Counted from the stretch's first letter, positions 1 to 9,630 are shown. The stretch: 64,000 nt of DNA from Bog-756 sp963756515 (GCA_963756515.1 CAVWNV010000007.1:62001-126000); one strand, 5' to 3'. Notes: generated by a model from the sequence alone, not told the origin. Numbers and translations: made by a program.

Positions 1-604
1 TGGACGGATAGCCCAGCTGTGCGGGGAACTCCGGAAAGCTGACGGCTCTGAACCCCCGTGCCGCGTTGGACCGGATCTCCCCGGCACCCAAGGCCACATC
101 GTCGAGCCAGGGGAGCTGGAGCGGAATGATGCGATCGGGGTGGGTCCCGGCCCAGACCTCGCGGTGCCACCGGTTCCACGCCCGCATGCAGGCCAGCCCC
201 AGCGCCTTGTCGTCGGCCCGCGAGAAGACCGAGCCGCAGAAACCGGCCACCAGCGAGGGGAAGCACAGGGAGGCCCAGATACCGGCCAGGTCCATGTCGG
301 CGACCCGGGCGTCGATGTCGTAGCAGCCCGGTCGCATCTCCTCGAACCGGGCCGGCTCCATGCTCCACTCGGAGCGGGGGCGTCCGGCCACGGCGTTCAG
401 GCCGATGTTCGGGTAGTCGTGGCCCTCGAACCGCCAGAACTGATTGCCCTGTTCGTCCTCGAGGACGCGGGGGGCCCGGTCGGCCAGGCCGTCCGGTACC
501 CGTCCCTCGAAGAGATCGGGGGGCTCGATGAGGTGGTCGTCCACCGAGATCAGGGGGTCGAGGATCGGTCGCGGCGACGGGTCCGGCAGCAGAGTGCTCC
601 CCAC
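1..604 (-). CDS. amidohydrolase family protein (amidohydrolase_2), C-terminus cut by window edge
   Basis: The reverse strand reads open from a GTG at 604 to the left edge, so about 200 N-terminal residues are visible. Near the N-terminus it has ISVDDHLIEPPDLF, the DxH-type metal-binding opening of the amidohydrolase_2 (PF04909) family. Further on come DMDLAGIWASLCFPS and AWNRWHREVWAGTHPDRIIP, the DxD..G...FP and N-x-W motifs of that family. These TIM-barrel enzymes hydrolyse or decarboxylate cyclic substrates; the substrate cannot be read here. The start is uncertain: GTG 604 is the closest in-frame start upstream of the conserved block, and no in-frame ATG was found just above it. It is divergent from the gene at 720. 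Two further members of the family lie at 3,840 and 5,112. Confidence 0.75.
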   Translation of the reverse strand, partial: MGSTLLPDPSPRPILDPLISVDDHLIEPPDLFEGRVPDGLADRAPRVLEDEQGNQFWRFEGHDYPNIGLNAVAGRPRSEWSMEPARFEEMRPGCYDIDARVADMDLAGIWASLCFPSLVAGFCGSVFSRADDKALGLACMRAWNRWHREVWAGTHPDRIIPLQLPWLDDVALGAGEIRSNAARGFRAVSFPEFPAQLGYPS

Positions 605-719
605 AGCCCTGGAGAGTAGCGTCGTCGGCTGAGGGGGGTCCGAACGTTCGGGGGAGGCCCATGGTGGCGACAGAGGCGCCGGCGGTATCGGCCGCCCGGC
701 AGTACGACGGGGATCGGCC

Positions 720-2453
720 GTGATCGATCTGCTCATCCGGGGCGGCACCGTCGTCGACGGCACCGGTGCCCCCGGTCGCCGGGCCGACGTCGGCGTGCGG
801 GACGGTCGGGTGGTGTCCGTCGGCGACACCGACGAGCGCGCCGCCCGGGTCATCGATGCCGAGGGGCGCATGGTGGCCCCCGGGTTCGTGGATCTCCACA
901 CCCACTACGACGCCCAGCTCTTCTGGGACCCGAGCGCCAGCCCGTCGCCGCTCCACGGCGTCACCACGGTGTTCGGTGGCAACTGCGGCTTCTCCCTGGC
1001 CCCGACGGCGCCGCAGCACGCTGACTACCTGACCCGGATGATGGCCCGGGTCGAGGGCATGCCGTTGGCCGCACTGGAGGCCGGCCTCGACTGGTCCTGG
1101 CGTTCGTTCGGCGAGTGGCTGGCCCGGCTCGACGGCGCCGTCGGCGTGAACGCGGGGTTTCTGGTGGGTCACTCCACCCTGCGCCGGCTGGTCATGGGCG
1201 ACGACGCGGTGGGTTCCGAGGCTACCGAGGAGCAGATGATCGGGCTCGAGGCCGAGCTCCACCGCGCCCTGGCCGAAGGGGCCCTGGGCTTCTCGACCTC
1301 CCGCGCCCCGACCCACAACGACGGCGACGGCCAGCCGGTGCCCTCCCGTTCGGCCGCTATCGGGGAGCTCGAGAGACTGGCGGCGGTGGTGGCCGGCCAC
1401 CCGGGGACCACGGTCGAGATGATCCTGCCCGGATGCCTCAACGGGTTCAGCGACGACGAGGTGGCGCTCCTGACCCGGATCTCGCTGCTGGCCCAGCGCC
1501 CGGTCAACTGGAACGTCCTCGGGGTGTCATCGACCAACCCCGAGGGAACAGCCCACCAGCTGGCGGCATCGTCGGCGGCGGCCGAGGCCGGTGGCCGGGT
1601 CATGGCCCTCACGCTGCCCCACACCATGTCTCTCCGGCTGTCCTTCGAACACGGGGCCATCCTCGAAGGTCTGCCCGGCTGGCGGGAGTTCTTCGCCGCC
1701 TCGATCGACCGGCGGTTGGCCGATCTCCGCGACCCGGCCGTCCGGGGTGCCATGGATGAAAGGGCCCAGTCGGACGAAGCCGGCATCCTGCGCTACCTGG
1801 CCAACTGGGGTCAGCTGGTCATCGCCGAGACGTTCTCGGAGGAGAACCGCGGCCTCCGGGGTCGTCGGGTGGACTCGGTGGCCAGGGAGCGGGGCCTCAG
1901 CAGCTGGGATGCCCTGTGCGAGGTGGTGGTGGCCGACCGCCTCCAGACCGGGTTCACGGTCCCCATCCCCGAGTCCGATGCCGACTGGTCGGCCCGGGCC
2001 GAGGTGTGGCGGGACGCCAGGGCGGTGGTGGGCGGGTCCGACGCCGGGGCCCATCTCGACACCATGTGCGGCGCGGTCTACTCCACGTCCCTGCTCGGCG
2101 ACGGCGTCCGGCAACGTCAGCTGCTCACCTTCGAAGAGGCGGTCCGGCTCCTGACCGACGTGCCGGCCCGGCTGTACGGACTGGTGGAGCGGGGACGGGT
2201 GACGGAGGGCTGGTGGGCCGACCTGGTCGTCTTCGATCCCGAGACGGTAGGGCACCGGGCGCTCCAGACCCGGCGAGACCTGCCGGCCGGGGCGCCCCGC
2301 CTCTTTGCCGAGTCCACCGGGGTCGAGCACGTGTTGGTGAACGGCACCGACGTGGTGAGCGGGGGCGAACTCACCGGGGCGGTGCCCGGACGCGTCCTCC
2401 GGTCGGGCCGTGACACCGACACCGTGGCCGTGTCGGGTTCCCCACCCGCCTGA
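720..2453 (+). CDS. N-acyl-D-amino-acid deacylase family amidohydrolase
   Basis: A 577-residue protein starting at GTG 720. It opens with LLIRGGTVVDGTG, the small beta-sandwich entry typical of composite-domain amidohydrolases. The metal ligands follow in DLHTHYDAQ (His60, His62), and GVTTVFGGNCGFS is the family block after them. Near residue 441 is GGSDAGAHLD, which supplies the late catalytic Asp. Length and motifs fit the amidohydrolase_3 / D-aminoacylase group, which releases carboxylic acids from N-acyl-D-amino acids or acts on related cyclic amides. Actual substrate unknown. It ends 89 bases before the sterol-desaturase-like gene and may be co-transcribed with it. Confidence 0.85.
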   Translation: MIDLLIRGGTVVDGTGAPGRRADVGVRDGRVVSVGDTDERAARVIDAEGRMVAPGFVDLHTHYDAQLFWDPSASPSPLHGVTTVFGGNCGFSLAPTAPQHADYLTRMMARVEGMPLAALEAGLDWSWRSFGEWLARLDGAVGVNAGFLVGHSTLRRLVMGDDAVGSEATEEQMIGLEAELHRALAEGALGFSTSRAPTHNDGDGQPVPSRSAAIGELERLAAVVAGHPGTTVEMILPGCLNGFSDDEVALLTRISLLAQRPVNWNVLGVSSTNPEGTAHQLAASSAAAEAGGRVMALTLPHTMSLRLSFEHGAILEGLPGWREFFAASIDRRLADLRDPAVRGAMDERAQSDEAGILRYLANWGQLVIAETFSEENRGLRGRRVDSVARERGLSSWDALCEVVVADRLQTGFTVPIPESDADWSARAEVWRDARAVVGGSDAGAHLDTMCGAVYSTSLLGDGVRQRQLLTFEEAVRLLTDVPARLYGLVERGRVTEGWWADLVVFDPETVGHRALQTRRDLPAGAPRLFAESTGVEHVLVNGTDVVSGGELTGAVPGRVLRSGRDTDTVAVSGSPPA

Positions 2454-2542
2454 CCGCTCACGGCCCGACCGTTCAGCCGGGGGCGGGGTGAACCCGCACC
2501 GTTGACGGAAACCGGTCGACGCGGGGCCGACGGTCCAGCACA

Positions 2543-3716
2543 ATGGGAACGATGCGTCGACCGGGCTCGGGGGTACAGGACCTCACGGTCGTCGCCATCC
2601 CCCTGTACTTCGGGGGCATGGCCGTCGAGTACGTCTGGCTCCGGCGCAACGCCACCCTCGGGGACACCGCCGCCGCCGGCTACGAGAGGCGGGACACGCT
2701 GGCCAGCCTGGCCATGGGGGTCGGGAGTCTGGTGGCCCCGTTGATCGTGCCCCGCATGCTGGCCCCTGTCACGCCGGAGAGGGGACGGTGGGGCCGGGTG
2801 GCGCTGGCCGTGGTGGCCGTGGCCGCCACGGCCACCACCGTGGCCGACCATGTGGTGCGACGGGACGCCCGTCGGCGGACGGCGGACCCGGTGGCGCCGG
2901 CGACCGAGGTTCCTCCCGCTCCCGAGATCGCACCCGCGGTCGACCTGGCCCGTCGGATCGCCTCGGTGGCCGGCCCGGCCACGGTGGCTCTGGGCGGGGC
3001 GTTGATGGCCTCGGCCTGGGCCGAACGCACCGCTCCCGGACGGCTCTGGAAGCACCGCCTCCTGCCGGACCTGGGTCGGGGACCACTGGCCCTGGCCCTG
3101 GCCATCGCCGGGTGGGACTTCCTCTACTACTGGAACCACCGGATCATGCACGAGTGCCGGTACCTGTGGGCTATCCATGTCGTCCACCACTCCAGCGAGC
3201 GGTACAACCTCTCGACCGCGCTCCGCCAACCGGTGGCCGACGCGGTCGGCCCCTCGGTGCCCTACGGGCTGCTCTGCCTGGCCGGCCTGTCGCCCGGGCT
3301 GGTGGTCACGGCCCGGGGCGTGAACCTCCTCTACCAAATTCTGGATCCACACCGAGACCATCGGCCGGCTCGGTGCCCCCGAGGCGGTGTTGAATTCGCC
3401 GTCGCACCACCGCGTCCACCACGGGTCCAACTCCGGGTACCTGGACCGGAACCACGGCAGCATCCTCATCGTCTGGGACCGGCTGTTCGGTACGTTCGAG
3501 CCGGAGGTCGAGCCCGTCGTCTACGGACTGACCCAGGACATCGGCACCTTCGACCCGGCCCGCCTCGCCACCCACGAGTTCGCGGCGTTGTTCGGTGACG
3601 TGGCCCGCTCGGCCGGGTGGGCCGAGCGGCTCTCCCACGTGGTGCGGGGCCCCGGGTGGGGGGACCGGCGCCCGGTGACACCGCAGCCGGCCGTGCCGCC
3701 GGGTCCGGAGCGATGA
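2543..3716 (+). CDS. sterol desaturase / fatty acid hydroxylase family protein, frameshifted
   Basis: A membrane di-iron hydroxylase of about 390 residues if one base is removed. The three histidine clusters are HRIMH, HVVHH and HRVHH. The first two are in the frame that starts at ATG 2543; the last is in a different frame, from about 3,340 to the stop at 3716. The break lies at the AAA run at 3336-3338. Dropping one A restores LLYQFWIHTETIGRLGAPEA and joins the two halves exactly. N-terminal hydrophobic stretches support a membrane protein. The family hydroxylates or desaturates sterols, fatty acids or carotenoids. The extra A may be a sequencing error or a real, recent mutation. Confidence 0.8.
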
Positions 3717-3839
3717 GGTCTACCCGGTCCGGTTCCCTCACGACCGCCGATGTGCAAGGCTCGATCCCGTCGGCCGACGAGTGAGACCGGCCACCCGGGC
3801 GGCATGGGCCCGCCCCCACCGGCACGAAACGGAGGCGCT

Positions 3840-5096
3840 GTGAGCGAGCATTACGTGATCATCTCCGCCGACGGCCACTGCGGCCTTCCGCTGGCCGACT
3901 ACCGGCCCTACCTCGATGCGCGGTTCCACCGGGCCTTCGACGACTGGGTGGCGGTGAAGGAGGCGGAACGGGCCGAGAAGCTCGAGACCAACTTCGAGTA
4001 CATCATGGGATGGGAGACCTCCAACGAGGACGGTCTGCGTGGCGCCTACGACCCGGACGTCCGCAATCGCGAACTCGACAGCGACGGGGTCTCGGCCGAT
4101 GTGCTGTTCGCCGACGCCGACGCCATCACCGGCATGGGCTCGCCACCGTTCGGTGCCGGCCTGTCGGCCGGTGAGATCGACCAGGCCGACCTGGCCTTCG
4201 CCGGGGCGCAGGCCCACAATCGATTCCTGGCCGAGCTGTGTTCGACCAGCCCCGAGCGCCGGGCCGGGATCGCGCTCATCCCGCTGTGCCACGATCCCCG
4301 CCGGGCCGTGACCGAGGCCGAGTGGGCCGCGGAGCAGCCCGGCATCAGGGGCGTGATGATCCCCACCATGTGGCGCGACCGGCCCCCGTACAGCAGTGAG
4401 GTGTACGAGGACTTCTGGGCCGCCTGTGCCGCTGCCCGTCTCCCAGTGCACACCCACTCCGGCGAGGCGCCCCAGGAGGAGTACAACGGCCACCTGGGCA
4501 TCTATCTGGCCGAGGTCGTCTGGTGGGCGGCCCGGCCGTCGTGGCACCTGCTCTTCTCCGGCGCCTTCGAGCGCCATCCCGATCTCATGTTCGTGGTCAC
4601 CGAGGCCGCGGCCTACTGGATCGCCGACTCCAAGTGGAAGTGGGACCAGTACATGGGAGGAGGGCATACGACCAAGAAGATGGCCGCGCTGCTCGAAGGC
4701 AAGATCTCGAAGCTGCCGTCCGAGTACTTCGGCACGAACCTGTTCGCGGGAGCGTCCACCATGTCGAAGGAGGAGCTCCGCCGGCGCCATGTCCTCGGCC
4801 TCGATGCCGTGATGTGGGGGACCGACTACCCCCATCCCGAAGGGTCCTGGCCCAACACGGCGGTCAAGCTCAAGACGGACTTCTGCGACATTCCGGTGGT
4901 GGAGACCCAGGAGCTGCTGGGAGGTACGGCCGCCCACGTCTACGGCTTCGATCTCGACGCCCTCCAGCCGTTGGCCGACCGAATCGGCCCGACGCCGACC
5001 GATCTGGGTCAGGATCCGTCGCTGGCGGCTGACCCCGACGCCTCCTCATCGGCCAAGTGGTGGCTGGCCGAGTACGGCATCGCCCCCACCCGCTGA
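3840..5096 (+). CDS. amidohydrolase family protein (amidohydrolase_2)
   Basis: A 418-residue protein. I chose GTG 3840 because GGAGG sits just upstream with good spacing and the product then begins VSEHYVIISADGHCG; the frame is open to 3750 but that extension has no family character. ADGHCG carries the metal-binding DxH-like opening, AHNRFLAEL follows, and GTDYPHPEGSWP near the C-terminus carries the catalytic Asp. It is clearly related to the convergent gene at 5112, which shares ADSHCG, LDYRPYL and WGDDYPHSEG. Role unknown beyond metal-dependent hydrolase or decarboxylase; the setting suggests catabolism of a lipid or aromatic compound. Confidence 0.85.
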   Translation: MSEHYVIISADGHCGLPLADYRPYLDARFHRAFDDWVAVKEAERAEKLETNFEYIMGWETSNEDGLRGAYDPDVRNRELDSDGVSADVLFADADAITGMGSPPFGAGLSAGEIDQADLAFAGAQAHNRFLAELCSTSPERRAGIALIPLCHDPRRAVTEAEWAAEQPGIRGVMIPTMWRDRPPYSSEVYEDFWAACAAARLPVHTHSGEAPQEEYNGHLGIYLAEVVWWAARPSWHLLFSGAFERHPDLMFVVTEAAAYWIADSKWKWDQYMGGGHTTKKMAALLEGKISKLPSEYFGTNLFAGASTMSKEELRRRHVLGLDAVMWGTDYPHPEGSWPNTAVKLKTDFCDIPVVETQELLGGTAAHVYGFDLDALQPLADRIGPTPTDLGQDPSLAADPDASSSAKWWLAEYGIAPTR

Positions 5097-5111
5097 ACGT
5101 CCCGGCCTGAA

Positions 5112-6332
5112 CTACCAGGCCCGCAGTACCTGGGTGGTGTCGAAGGCGTTCGATGTCGACGCGTCCGGGTAGTCGGCGGCATCGAGCGGTGTGGAGATGT
5201 CCTCGACCAGGGGCCCGAACGTGGCCGCCAGCGGAGCCAGGGCCTCGAGATCGAACCCGTAGAGCTCGGCGGCATTCCCACCCACGCAGCGCTCGACCAC
5301 CTCGGGCTTCTCCCCCGCGAACGCCACCCGCAGGGCTTGGCGGCTGAAGGGCCACGTGCCCTCGGAGTGGGGGTAGTCGTCGCCCCACATGATGCGGTCA
5401 CGGCCGAACTGGGGCCGCAGCTCGGACTCCGAGGACCGCAGGAAGGACGCTCCGACCCAGATGTTGCGGGCGAAGTACTCCGACGGCTTCATGGACATGC
5501 CCTGGGCCGCGGCCCCGAAGAACAAGGCCTCGGCGCCCCCCCCGGTCATGCGGCCGTAGAACCAGTCGAGCGTCTCGAGGCCCCGGGGGAGCCACGCCAC
5601 ACCCTGCTCGGTGAGGGCCACCTTCAGACCGGGGAACCGCTCGAAGACGCCTCCGAAGATCATGTGCCACAGCGGACGGTGCCCGAACCACGGGAGTTCC
5701 ACCAGCATGATGGCTCGGGCGATCTCCAGGTCCCCGTAGTCGGGGAGCCCGGTGCCCGAGTGCACGTTGATGACGACGCCGCGCTCCTCGCACAACCGCC
5801 ACAACGGGTCGTAGTACGGGTCGTACAGCTCGGGGAGGTGGGAGCCCGGCGGGATCGACGGGAGCAGGATGCCGCCGAACAGGTCGATGTGGTCGGCCGC
5901 CCACGAGATCTCGGCCAGGGCGTCGTCCAGGTGGTTGACGAAGACCTGGGCCACCCCGGCCCGGCGTCCCGGCGCGGCGGCGCAGAAGTCGGCCACCCAA
6001 CGGTTGTGGGCCTGGACGCCGGCCCAGCGCCGCTCGTAGTCGGACTCCTCGGGAGGGAGCGCCACCAGGTTGCTCTCCTCGAAGAACGGCGGCACCGTGT
6101 TGGGGAACAGCACCTCGGCCACGATCCCGTCGGCCTCGTGCTCGGCCAGGCGACGCTCCGAATCCCAGTTGCGGTACCGGATCGGGGCCAACAGGTCGGC
6201 GAAGGGGACCTCGTAGGTGGCGGCCCATGCATCGAAGTCGTCGTGGTACCGCTTGGCCAGGTACGGCCGGTAGTCGAGGGTGTCCGCCCCACAGTGCGAG
6301 TCGGCGGTGATGACGGTGTATCGGCGCTCCAT
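5112..6332 (-). CDS. amidohydrolase family protein (amidohydrolase_2)
   Basis: A 406-residue protein starting at ATG 6332. Motifs in order: ITADSHCG (metal-binding His), DYRPYL, QAHNRWVADFC, INVHSGTG (mid-domain His), and MWGDDYPHSEGTWP (late catalytic Asp). Same family as the genes at 1 and 3840, and probably a paralogue of the latter. It is convergent with 3840-5096, with only 15 bases between the stops. The SDR and acetoacetate-decarboxylase-like genes lie upstream on the same strand, so 8016 down to 5112 may be one transcript. Substrate not identifiable. Confidence 0.85.
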   Translation of the reverse strand: MERRYTVITADSHCGADTLDYRPYLAKRYHDDFDAWAATYEVPFADLLAPIRYRNWDSERRLAEHEADGIVAEVLFPNTVPPFFEESNLVALPPEESDYERRWAGVQAHNRWVADFCAAAPGRRAGVAQVFVNHLDDALAEISWAADHIDLFGGILLPSIPPGSHLPELYDPYYDPLWRLCEERGVVINVHSGTGLPDYGDLEIARAIMLVELPWFGHRPLWHMIFGGVFERFPGLKVALTEQGVAWLPRGLETLDWFYGRMTGGGAEALFFGAAAQGMSMKPSEYFARNIWVGASFLRSSESELRPQFGRDRIMWGDDYPHSEGTWPFSRQALRVAFAGEKPEVVERCVGGNAAELYGFDLEALAPLAATFGPLVEDISTPLDAADYPDASTSNAFDTTQVLRAW

Positions 6333-6359
6333 GTCGGGCTCTCCTCGGTTGCTTCGGTA

Positions 6360-7229
6360 CTAGTGCAGCAGGGTCGGAGGCAGTTCCCCCCGGGCCAGGG
6401 CGTCGGCCCGGGCGTGCAGGAGCGGCCCGAACCGGGCCGAGTCGGGACCGAGGACGTAACGACCCTCGGCCAGGTGGTCGAGCACCGTGGACCCCAGCCA
6501 GTCGAGGTCGACGATCTCCGCCGGCAGTCCGGCCGCCTCGAGCTGGGACCGGAACTCGGCGAACGTGGTCCCCGGGGCCGGGGGGCGGGGATGGAGCCGT
6601 TCGAGGTCGGCCGGACGGTTACGGGCCGCCGTCCACAACCCGGTGTCGAGGAGGCCTCCCCCCGGGTAGAAGACGTGGGCGTTGACCTGGCTGTCGTGCG
6701 AGCGCAGCTGGTGGGCCACCGACTCGATGAAGCAGCTCACCGCAGCCTTGGACGCGGCGTAGACGCTGGCGTAGGGGACCGGCGCCACGCCCCCGTCACC
6801 CGATGAGGTGGCGACGACCTCGGCCGGCGTGCCTGCCTCCAGCATCCGGGGCAGGAAGGCCAGGACCGTCGCCGCCACGCCGATGACGTTCACCGAGAAG
6901 CACCACCGCCAGTCGTTGACCTCCTGTTCCCAGGGCAGCCCGCCGCCACCGGAGGTGACGCCGGCGTTGGCGAACAGGAGATCGCACCGACCCTCGTTGG
7001 CGTAGACGTCGTCGGCCAGGGCCACCACCGACGCATTGTCGGCCACGTCGGTCAGCACGCCCCGCACCGTCCCGAGGGAGGCCAGCTCGCTCACCGCGGT
7101 GGCGAGCACAGGACCCTCGATGTCGGCCACCACCACCTGCGCTCCCCGGGCCAGCAGCGCATGCACCAGCCCGCGGCCGATGCCGCCGGCACCGCCCGTC
7201 ACCACGGCCACCTTTCCGTCGACGTCCAC
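6360..7229 (-). CDS. SDR family NAD(P)-dependent oxidoreductase
   Basis: A 289-residue protein. GTG 7229 is preferred because the Rossmann motif (DGKVAVVTGGAGGIGRG) then falls at the very N-terminus; a longer open frame upstream is low-complexity and overlaps the next gene. LFANAGV is the NAG-type motif. The catalytic part is recognisable as SSGDGGVAPVPYASVYAASK, with YAASK the Tyr-x-x-x-Lys pair. It probably oxidises or reduces an alcohol/ketone in the catabolic group. It begins 11 bases after the stop of the upstream gene at 7240, whose final GAGGAG may serve as its ribosome-binding site. Confidence 0.85.
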   Translation of the reverse strand: MDVDGKVAVVTGGAGGIGRGLVHALLARGAQVVVADIEGPVLATAVSELASLGTVRGVLTDVADNASVVALADDVYANEGRCDLLFANAGVTSGGGGLPWEQEVNDWRWCFSVNVIGVAATVLAFLPRMLEAGTPAEVVATSSGDGGVAPVPYASVYAASKAAVSCFIESVAHQLRSHDSQVNAHVFYPGGGLLDTGLWTAARNRPADLERLHPRPPAPGTTFAEFRSQLEAAGLPAEIVDLDWLGSTVLDHLAEGRYVLGPDSARFGPLLHARADALARGELPPTLLH

Positions 7230-7239
7230 CTGCGCCGAC

Positions 7240-8016
7240 CTACTCCTCGCCCGTGGGCGAGAGGTCGTCGTACCGCTGGTGGATGAAGGGAACGATCCAT
7301 TCGGCCGGGACCGTCGAATGGATGCGCCCCCGCTGGATGGCGTTGCGCTCACCCACCGTCACCTCCACCAGCGATCGCACCGGCAGGTCGGCCACCGGGT
7401 CGAACCTGGAGTCGGTCAGTACCAGCTCGCCTTGGCACGCCTTGACCCAGCGCACCGTCTCCTCCCGCGTGCAGTAGACCAGGCTGGGGTCGGTATCGAG
7501 TCCCTTCCCGTCCGGCGCCGGAAGGGCCTTGAAGTAGAAGTCGGTCCGCGTCTCGGGGTCGGGCACGGGGAGGGTGTCCGTGGTCCGGCCGGTGAATTCG
7601 GCGAAGGTGATTCCCATTCTGGTCATCGAGCCGCGCACCGATTCGCCGTCGATCTCGACCGCCACCTGGCCGATCTTTTTCGGCTCCCCGTAGGTCTCGC
7701 GTCCGCCGATGACCGACTGCTCGGTGCTCATGGGCATGACCAGGCAGTAGTAGCCGAGGGTTCCCTCGTGTGTGCACTGCACCGACACGCTGCCGGCCCC
7801 GAAGGTGGCGAGCCCGGGTATGTCCACGGTGGCGAACGTCACCTTGGCCAACGGGTCGGACGACGGCTCGAGCGGGCGTGGCAGCACCGAAGCCAGGGCG
7901 GCGGCGTCCGTCTCGTACCGCGCCACCAGCACCGTGGACCACGCACCGACCGAGGTCTTCTCGACCTCGCGGCTGCGGACCTGCTCAGGCGTCTTTGCCG
8001 CATACCGGACGGCCAT
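7240..8016 (-). CDS. acetoacetate decarboxylase family protein
   Basis: A 258-residue protein. ATG 8016 has AAAGGGG six bases upstream and is preferred over the GTG at 8022. The signature is YGEPKKIGQV at about residues 109-118. In acetoacetate decarboxylase the second Lys of such a pair (here Lys113/Lys114) forms the Schiff base with the substrate. The fold also occurs in enzymes that are not true decarboxylases, so the substrate could be a different beta-keto acid. It lies in tandem with the SDR at 6360-7229, suggesting a two-step change at a keto/hydroxy carbon. Confidence 0.8.
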   Translation of the reverse strand: MAVRYAAKTPEQVRSREVEKTSVGAWSTVLVARYETDAAALASVLPRPLEPSSDPLAKVTFATVDIPGLATFGAGSVSVQCTHEGTLGYYCLVMPMSTEQSVIGGRETYGEPKKIGQVAVEIDGESVRGSMTRMGITFAEFTGRTTDTLPVPDPETRTDFYFKALPAPDGKGLDTDPSLVYCTREETVRWVKACQGELVLTDSRFDPVADLPVRSLVEVTVGERNAIQRGRIHSTVPAEWIVPFIHQRYDDLSPTGEE

Positions 8017-8197
8017 GCCCACCCCTTTCGCGGGCGGCGCCGGGGCCGACCCATCAGGTGGGCATCGTCGCAGTCGGGGGCCGCGCCGTCAACTGTCCGT
8101 CCCGCACGCGGGAAGGGTCGGGACCCTTCCCGACCCGGGGCCGGCCGGCGCTCCGGGGGCCCGTGCACCCGGAGCGGCCCGGGCCTACGATCTGGGG

Positions 8198-8671
8198 GTG
8201 CCACCGATCACGCCGTGCCTGTGGTTCGACGGGGACGCCGACGCCGCCGTCGACCACTACATCTCGATCTTCCCGAACTCCTCCCGGTCGGGAGGAGGCG
8301 GGGGAGACCCCGACTCGGAGGGGGAGGGGGGATCGACGTTCATGGTGAGCTTCGAGCTCGACGGGAAGCCGTTCCAGGCCCTCAACGGAGGGCCGGACTA
8401 CCGGTTCACCCCGGCCGTCTCCTTCGTCATCAACTGCTCGACCCAGGAGCAGGTGGACCACTACTGGGACCGGCTGGTGGACGGGGGCACGCCCGTCCGC
8501 TGCGGATGGCTCACCGACCGCTTCGGCCTGTCGTGGCAGATCGTCCCCGACCGGCTCGGTGAGCTGATGAGCGATCCCGACCCCGAACGGACGCAGCGGG
8601 TCATGCAGGCCATGCTGTCCATGATCAAGCTGGACATCGGACGCCTGGAGGCCGCCGCCGAAGGCTTCTGA
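8198..8671 (+). CDS. VOC family protein, PhnB / 3-demethylubiquinone methyltransferase-like fold
   Basis: A 157-residue protein starting at GTG 8198. ITPCLWFDGDADAAVDHYIS is the typical opening of this glyoxalase-fold family, followed by SIFPNS. VSFVINCSTQEQVDHYWDRL and GWLTDRFGLSWQIVP match the second half, including the conserved CGWLxDRFGxSWQ segment. A Gly-rich insert (about residues 32-45) replaces the usual short loop. The frame runs open further upstream, but that part is low-complexity and lies in the divergent promoter region, so I exclude it. Function unknown; members are often called PhnB without evidence. Confidence 0.8.
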   Translation: MPPITPCLWFDGDADAAVDHYISIFPNSSRSGGGGGDPDSEGEGGSTFMVSFELDGKPFQALNGGPDYRFTPAVSFVINCSTQEQVDHYWDRLVDGGTPVRCGWLTDRFGLSWQIVPDRLGELMSDPDPERTQRVMQAMLSMIKLDIGRLEAAAEGF

Positions 8672-8757
8672 CCGCACGCGTTGCCGGTGGGACGCAGGCT
8701 CCCGGACGGCCGCACGCATCCCGCCAGGGGCCGGTCCGGCTCCGCTAATTTCGGACC

Positions 8758-9624
8758 GTGGCCCGGACCGATGCGAACGATGCGGGGGTGCCGCTCTCCG
8801 AGCTGGCGCCCGAGGTGAAGGCCGGGAGGGCCGGAAGCTTCGGGGAGGTGGCGTCGGCGTACGAACGGTTCCGGCCCGGTCCCCCGGCCGAAGCGGTGTC
8901 GTGGATCCTCCCCGAGCGTGTCCCGAGGGTCGTCGACCTGGGCGCCGGCACCGGTGCACTGACCCGGCTCGTGGTCGATCGGGCCGACGAGGTGGTCGCG
9001 GTCGAGCCCGACGAGCGCATGCGGTCCGTCCTCACGTCCTCGGTGCCGGGCGCGCTGGCGGTGGAGGGACGGGGCGAGTCGATCCCCCTTCCCGACGGGT
9101 GCGCCGATGCCGTACTGGCCTCATCGTCGTGGCACTGGATGGACCCGGTGCCGACCCTTGGCGAGGTGGGCCGGGTCCTGGTGCCCGGGGGGACCCTGGC
9201 CGCTCTGTGGTCCGGGCCCGACCCCGAGGGAGCGTTCTTCGTGCAGGCCCAGGCCCTCCTGACCGAACGGGCGCGGGAGAGCCCGGAGCCCACGGCCGGG
9301 GACGGTCCGGCTCCCGACGGTCGCTTCACCGAGGCCATCCTGTCCGACGCCCTTCGCCCGGCTTCGACCCTCCGGATCCCCGACGGCCTCCCCTTCGACC
9401 CGCCGGAGTACCACCTGTTCCGGTGGGACGCCGCCCTCGATGCCGACGAGATCATCGGACTCCTCGGCACGCTGAGCTGGATCATCACCATGCCGGAGGA
9501 GACGAGGCGGAGCGTGACGGACGAAGCGCGGCGACTCCTGGCCGAGCTCCTCGGCGTCGAAGGGGAGGTCACCGTGGACATCTCGTTCCGATCTGACGTG
9601 TGGCGGTCCCGCCGCCACGGCTGA
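8758..9624 (+). CDS. class I SAM-dependent methyltransferase
   Basis: A 288-residue protein starting at GTG 8758. Motif I is VVDLGAGTGALT (about residues 60-71); the acidic end of strand 2 is VVAVEPDERM. The segment SSSWHWMD and GEVGRVLVPGGTLAALW correspond to motifs II and III of the methyltransferase_11 family. The N-terminal AYERFRPGPP is typical of the group that includes trans-aconitate-like methyltransferases. Substrate unknown. It converges with the phytanoyl-CoA dioxygenase-like gene, with 6 bases between the stop codons. Confidence 0.85.
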   Translation: MARTDANDAGVPLSELAPEVKAGRAGSFGEVASAYERFRPGPPAEAVSWILPERVPRVVDLGAGTGALTRLVVDRADEVVAVEPDERMRSVLTSSVPGALAVEGRGESIPLPDGCADAVLASSSWHWMDPVPTLGEVGRVLVPGGTLAALWSGPDPEGAFFVQAQALLTERARESPEPTAGDGPAPDGRFTEAILSDALRPASTLRIPDGLPFDPPEYHLFRWDAALDADEIIGLLGTLSWIITMPEETRRSVTDEARRLLAELLGVEGEVTVDISFRSDVWRSRRHG

Positions 9625-9630
9625 TGCTCC

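Noticed and set aside
3750..3839. Longer start for the amidohydrolase at 3840
   Set aside because: The extension is low-complexity, while GTG 3840 has an ideal GGAGG and gives the conserved N-terminus.
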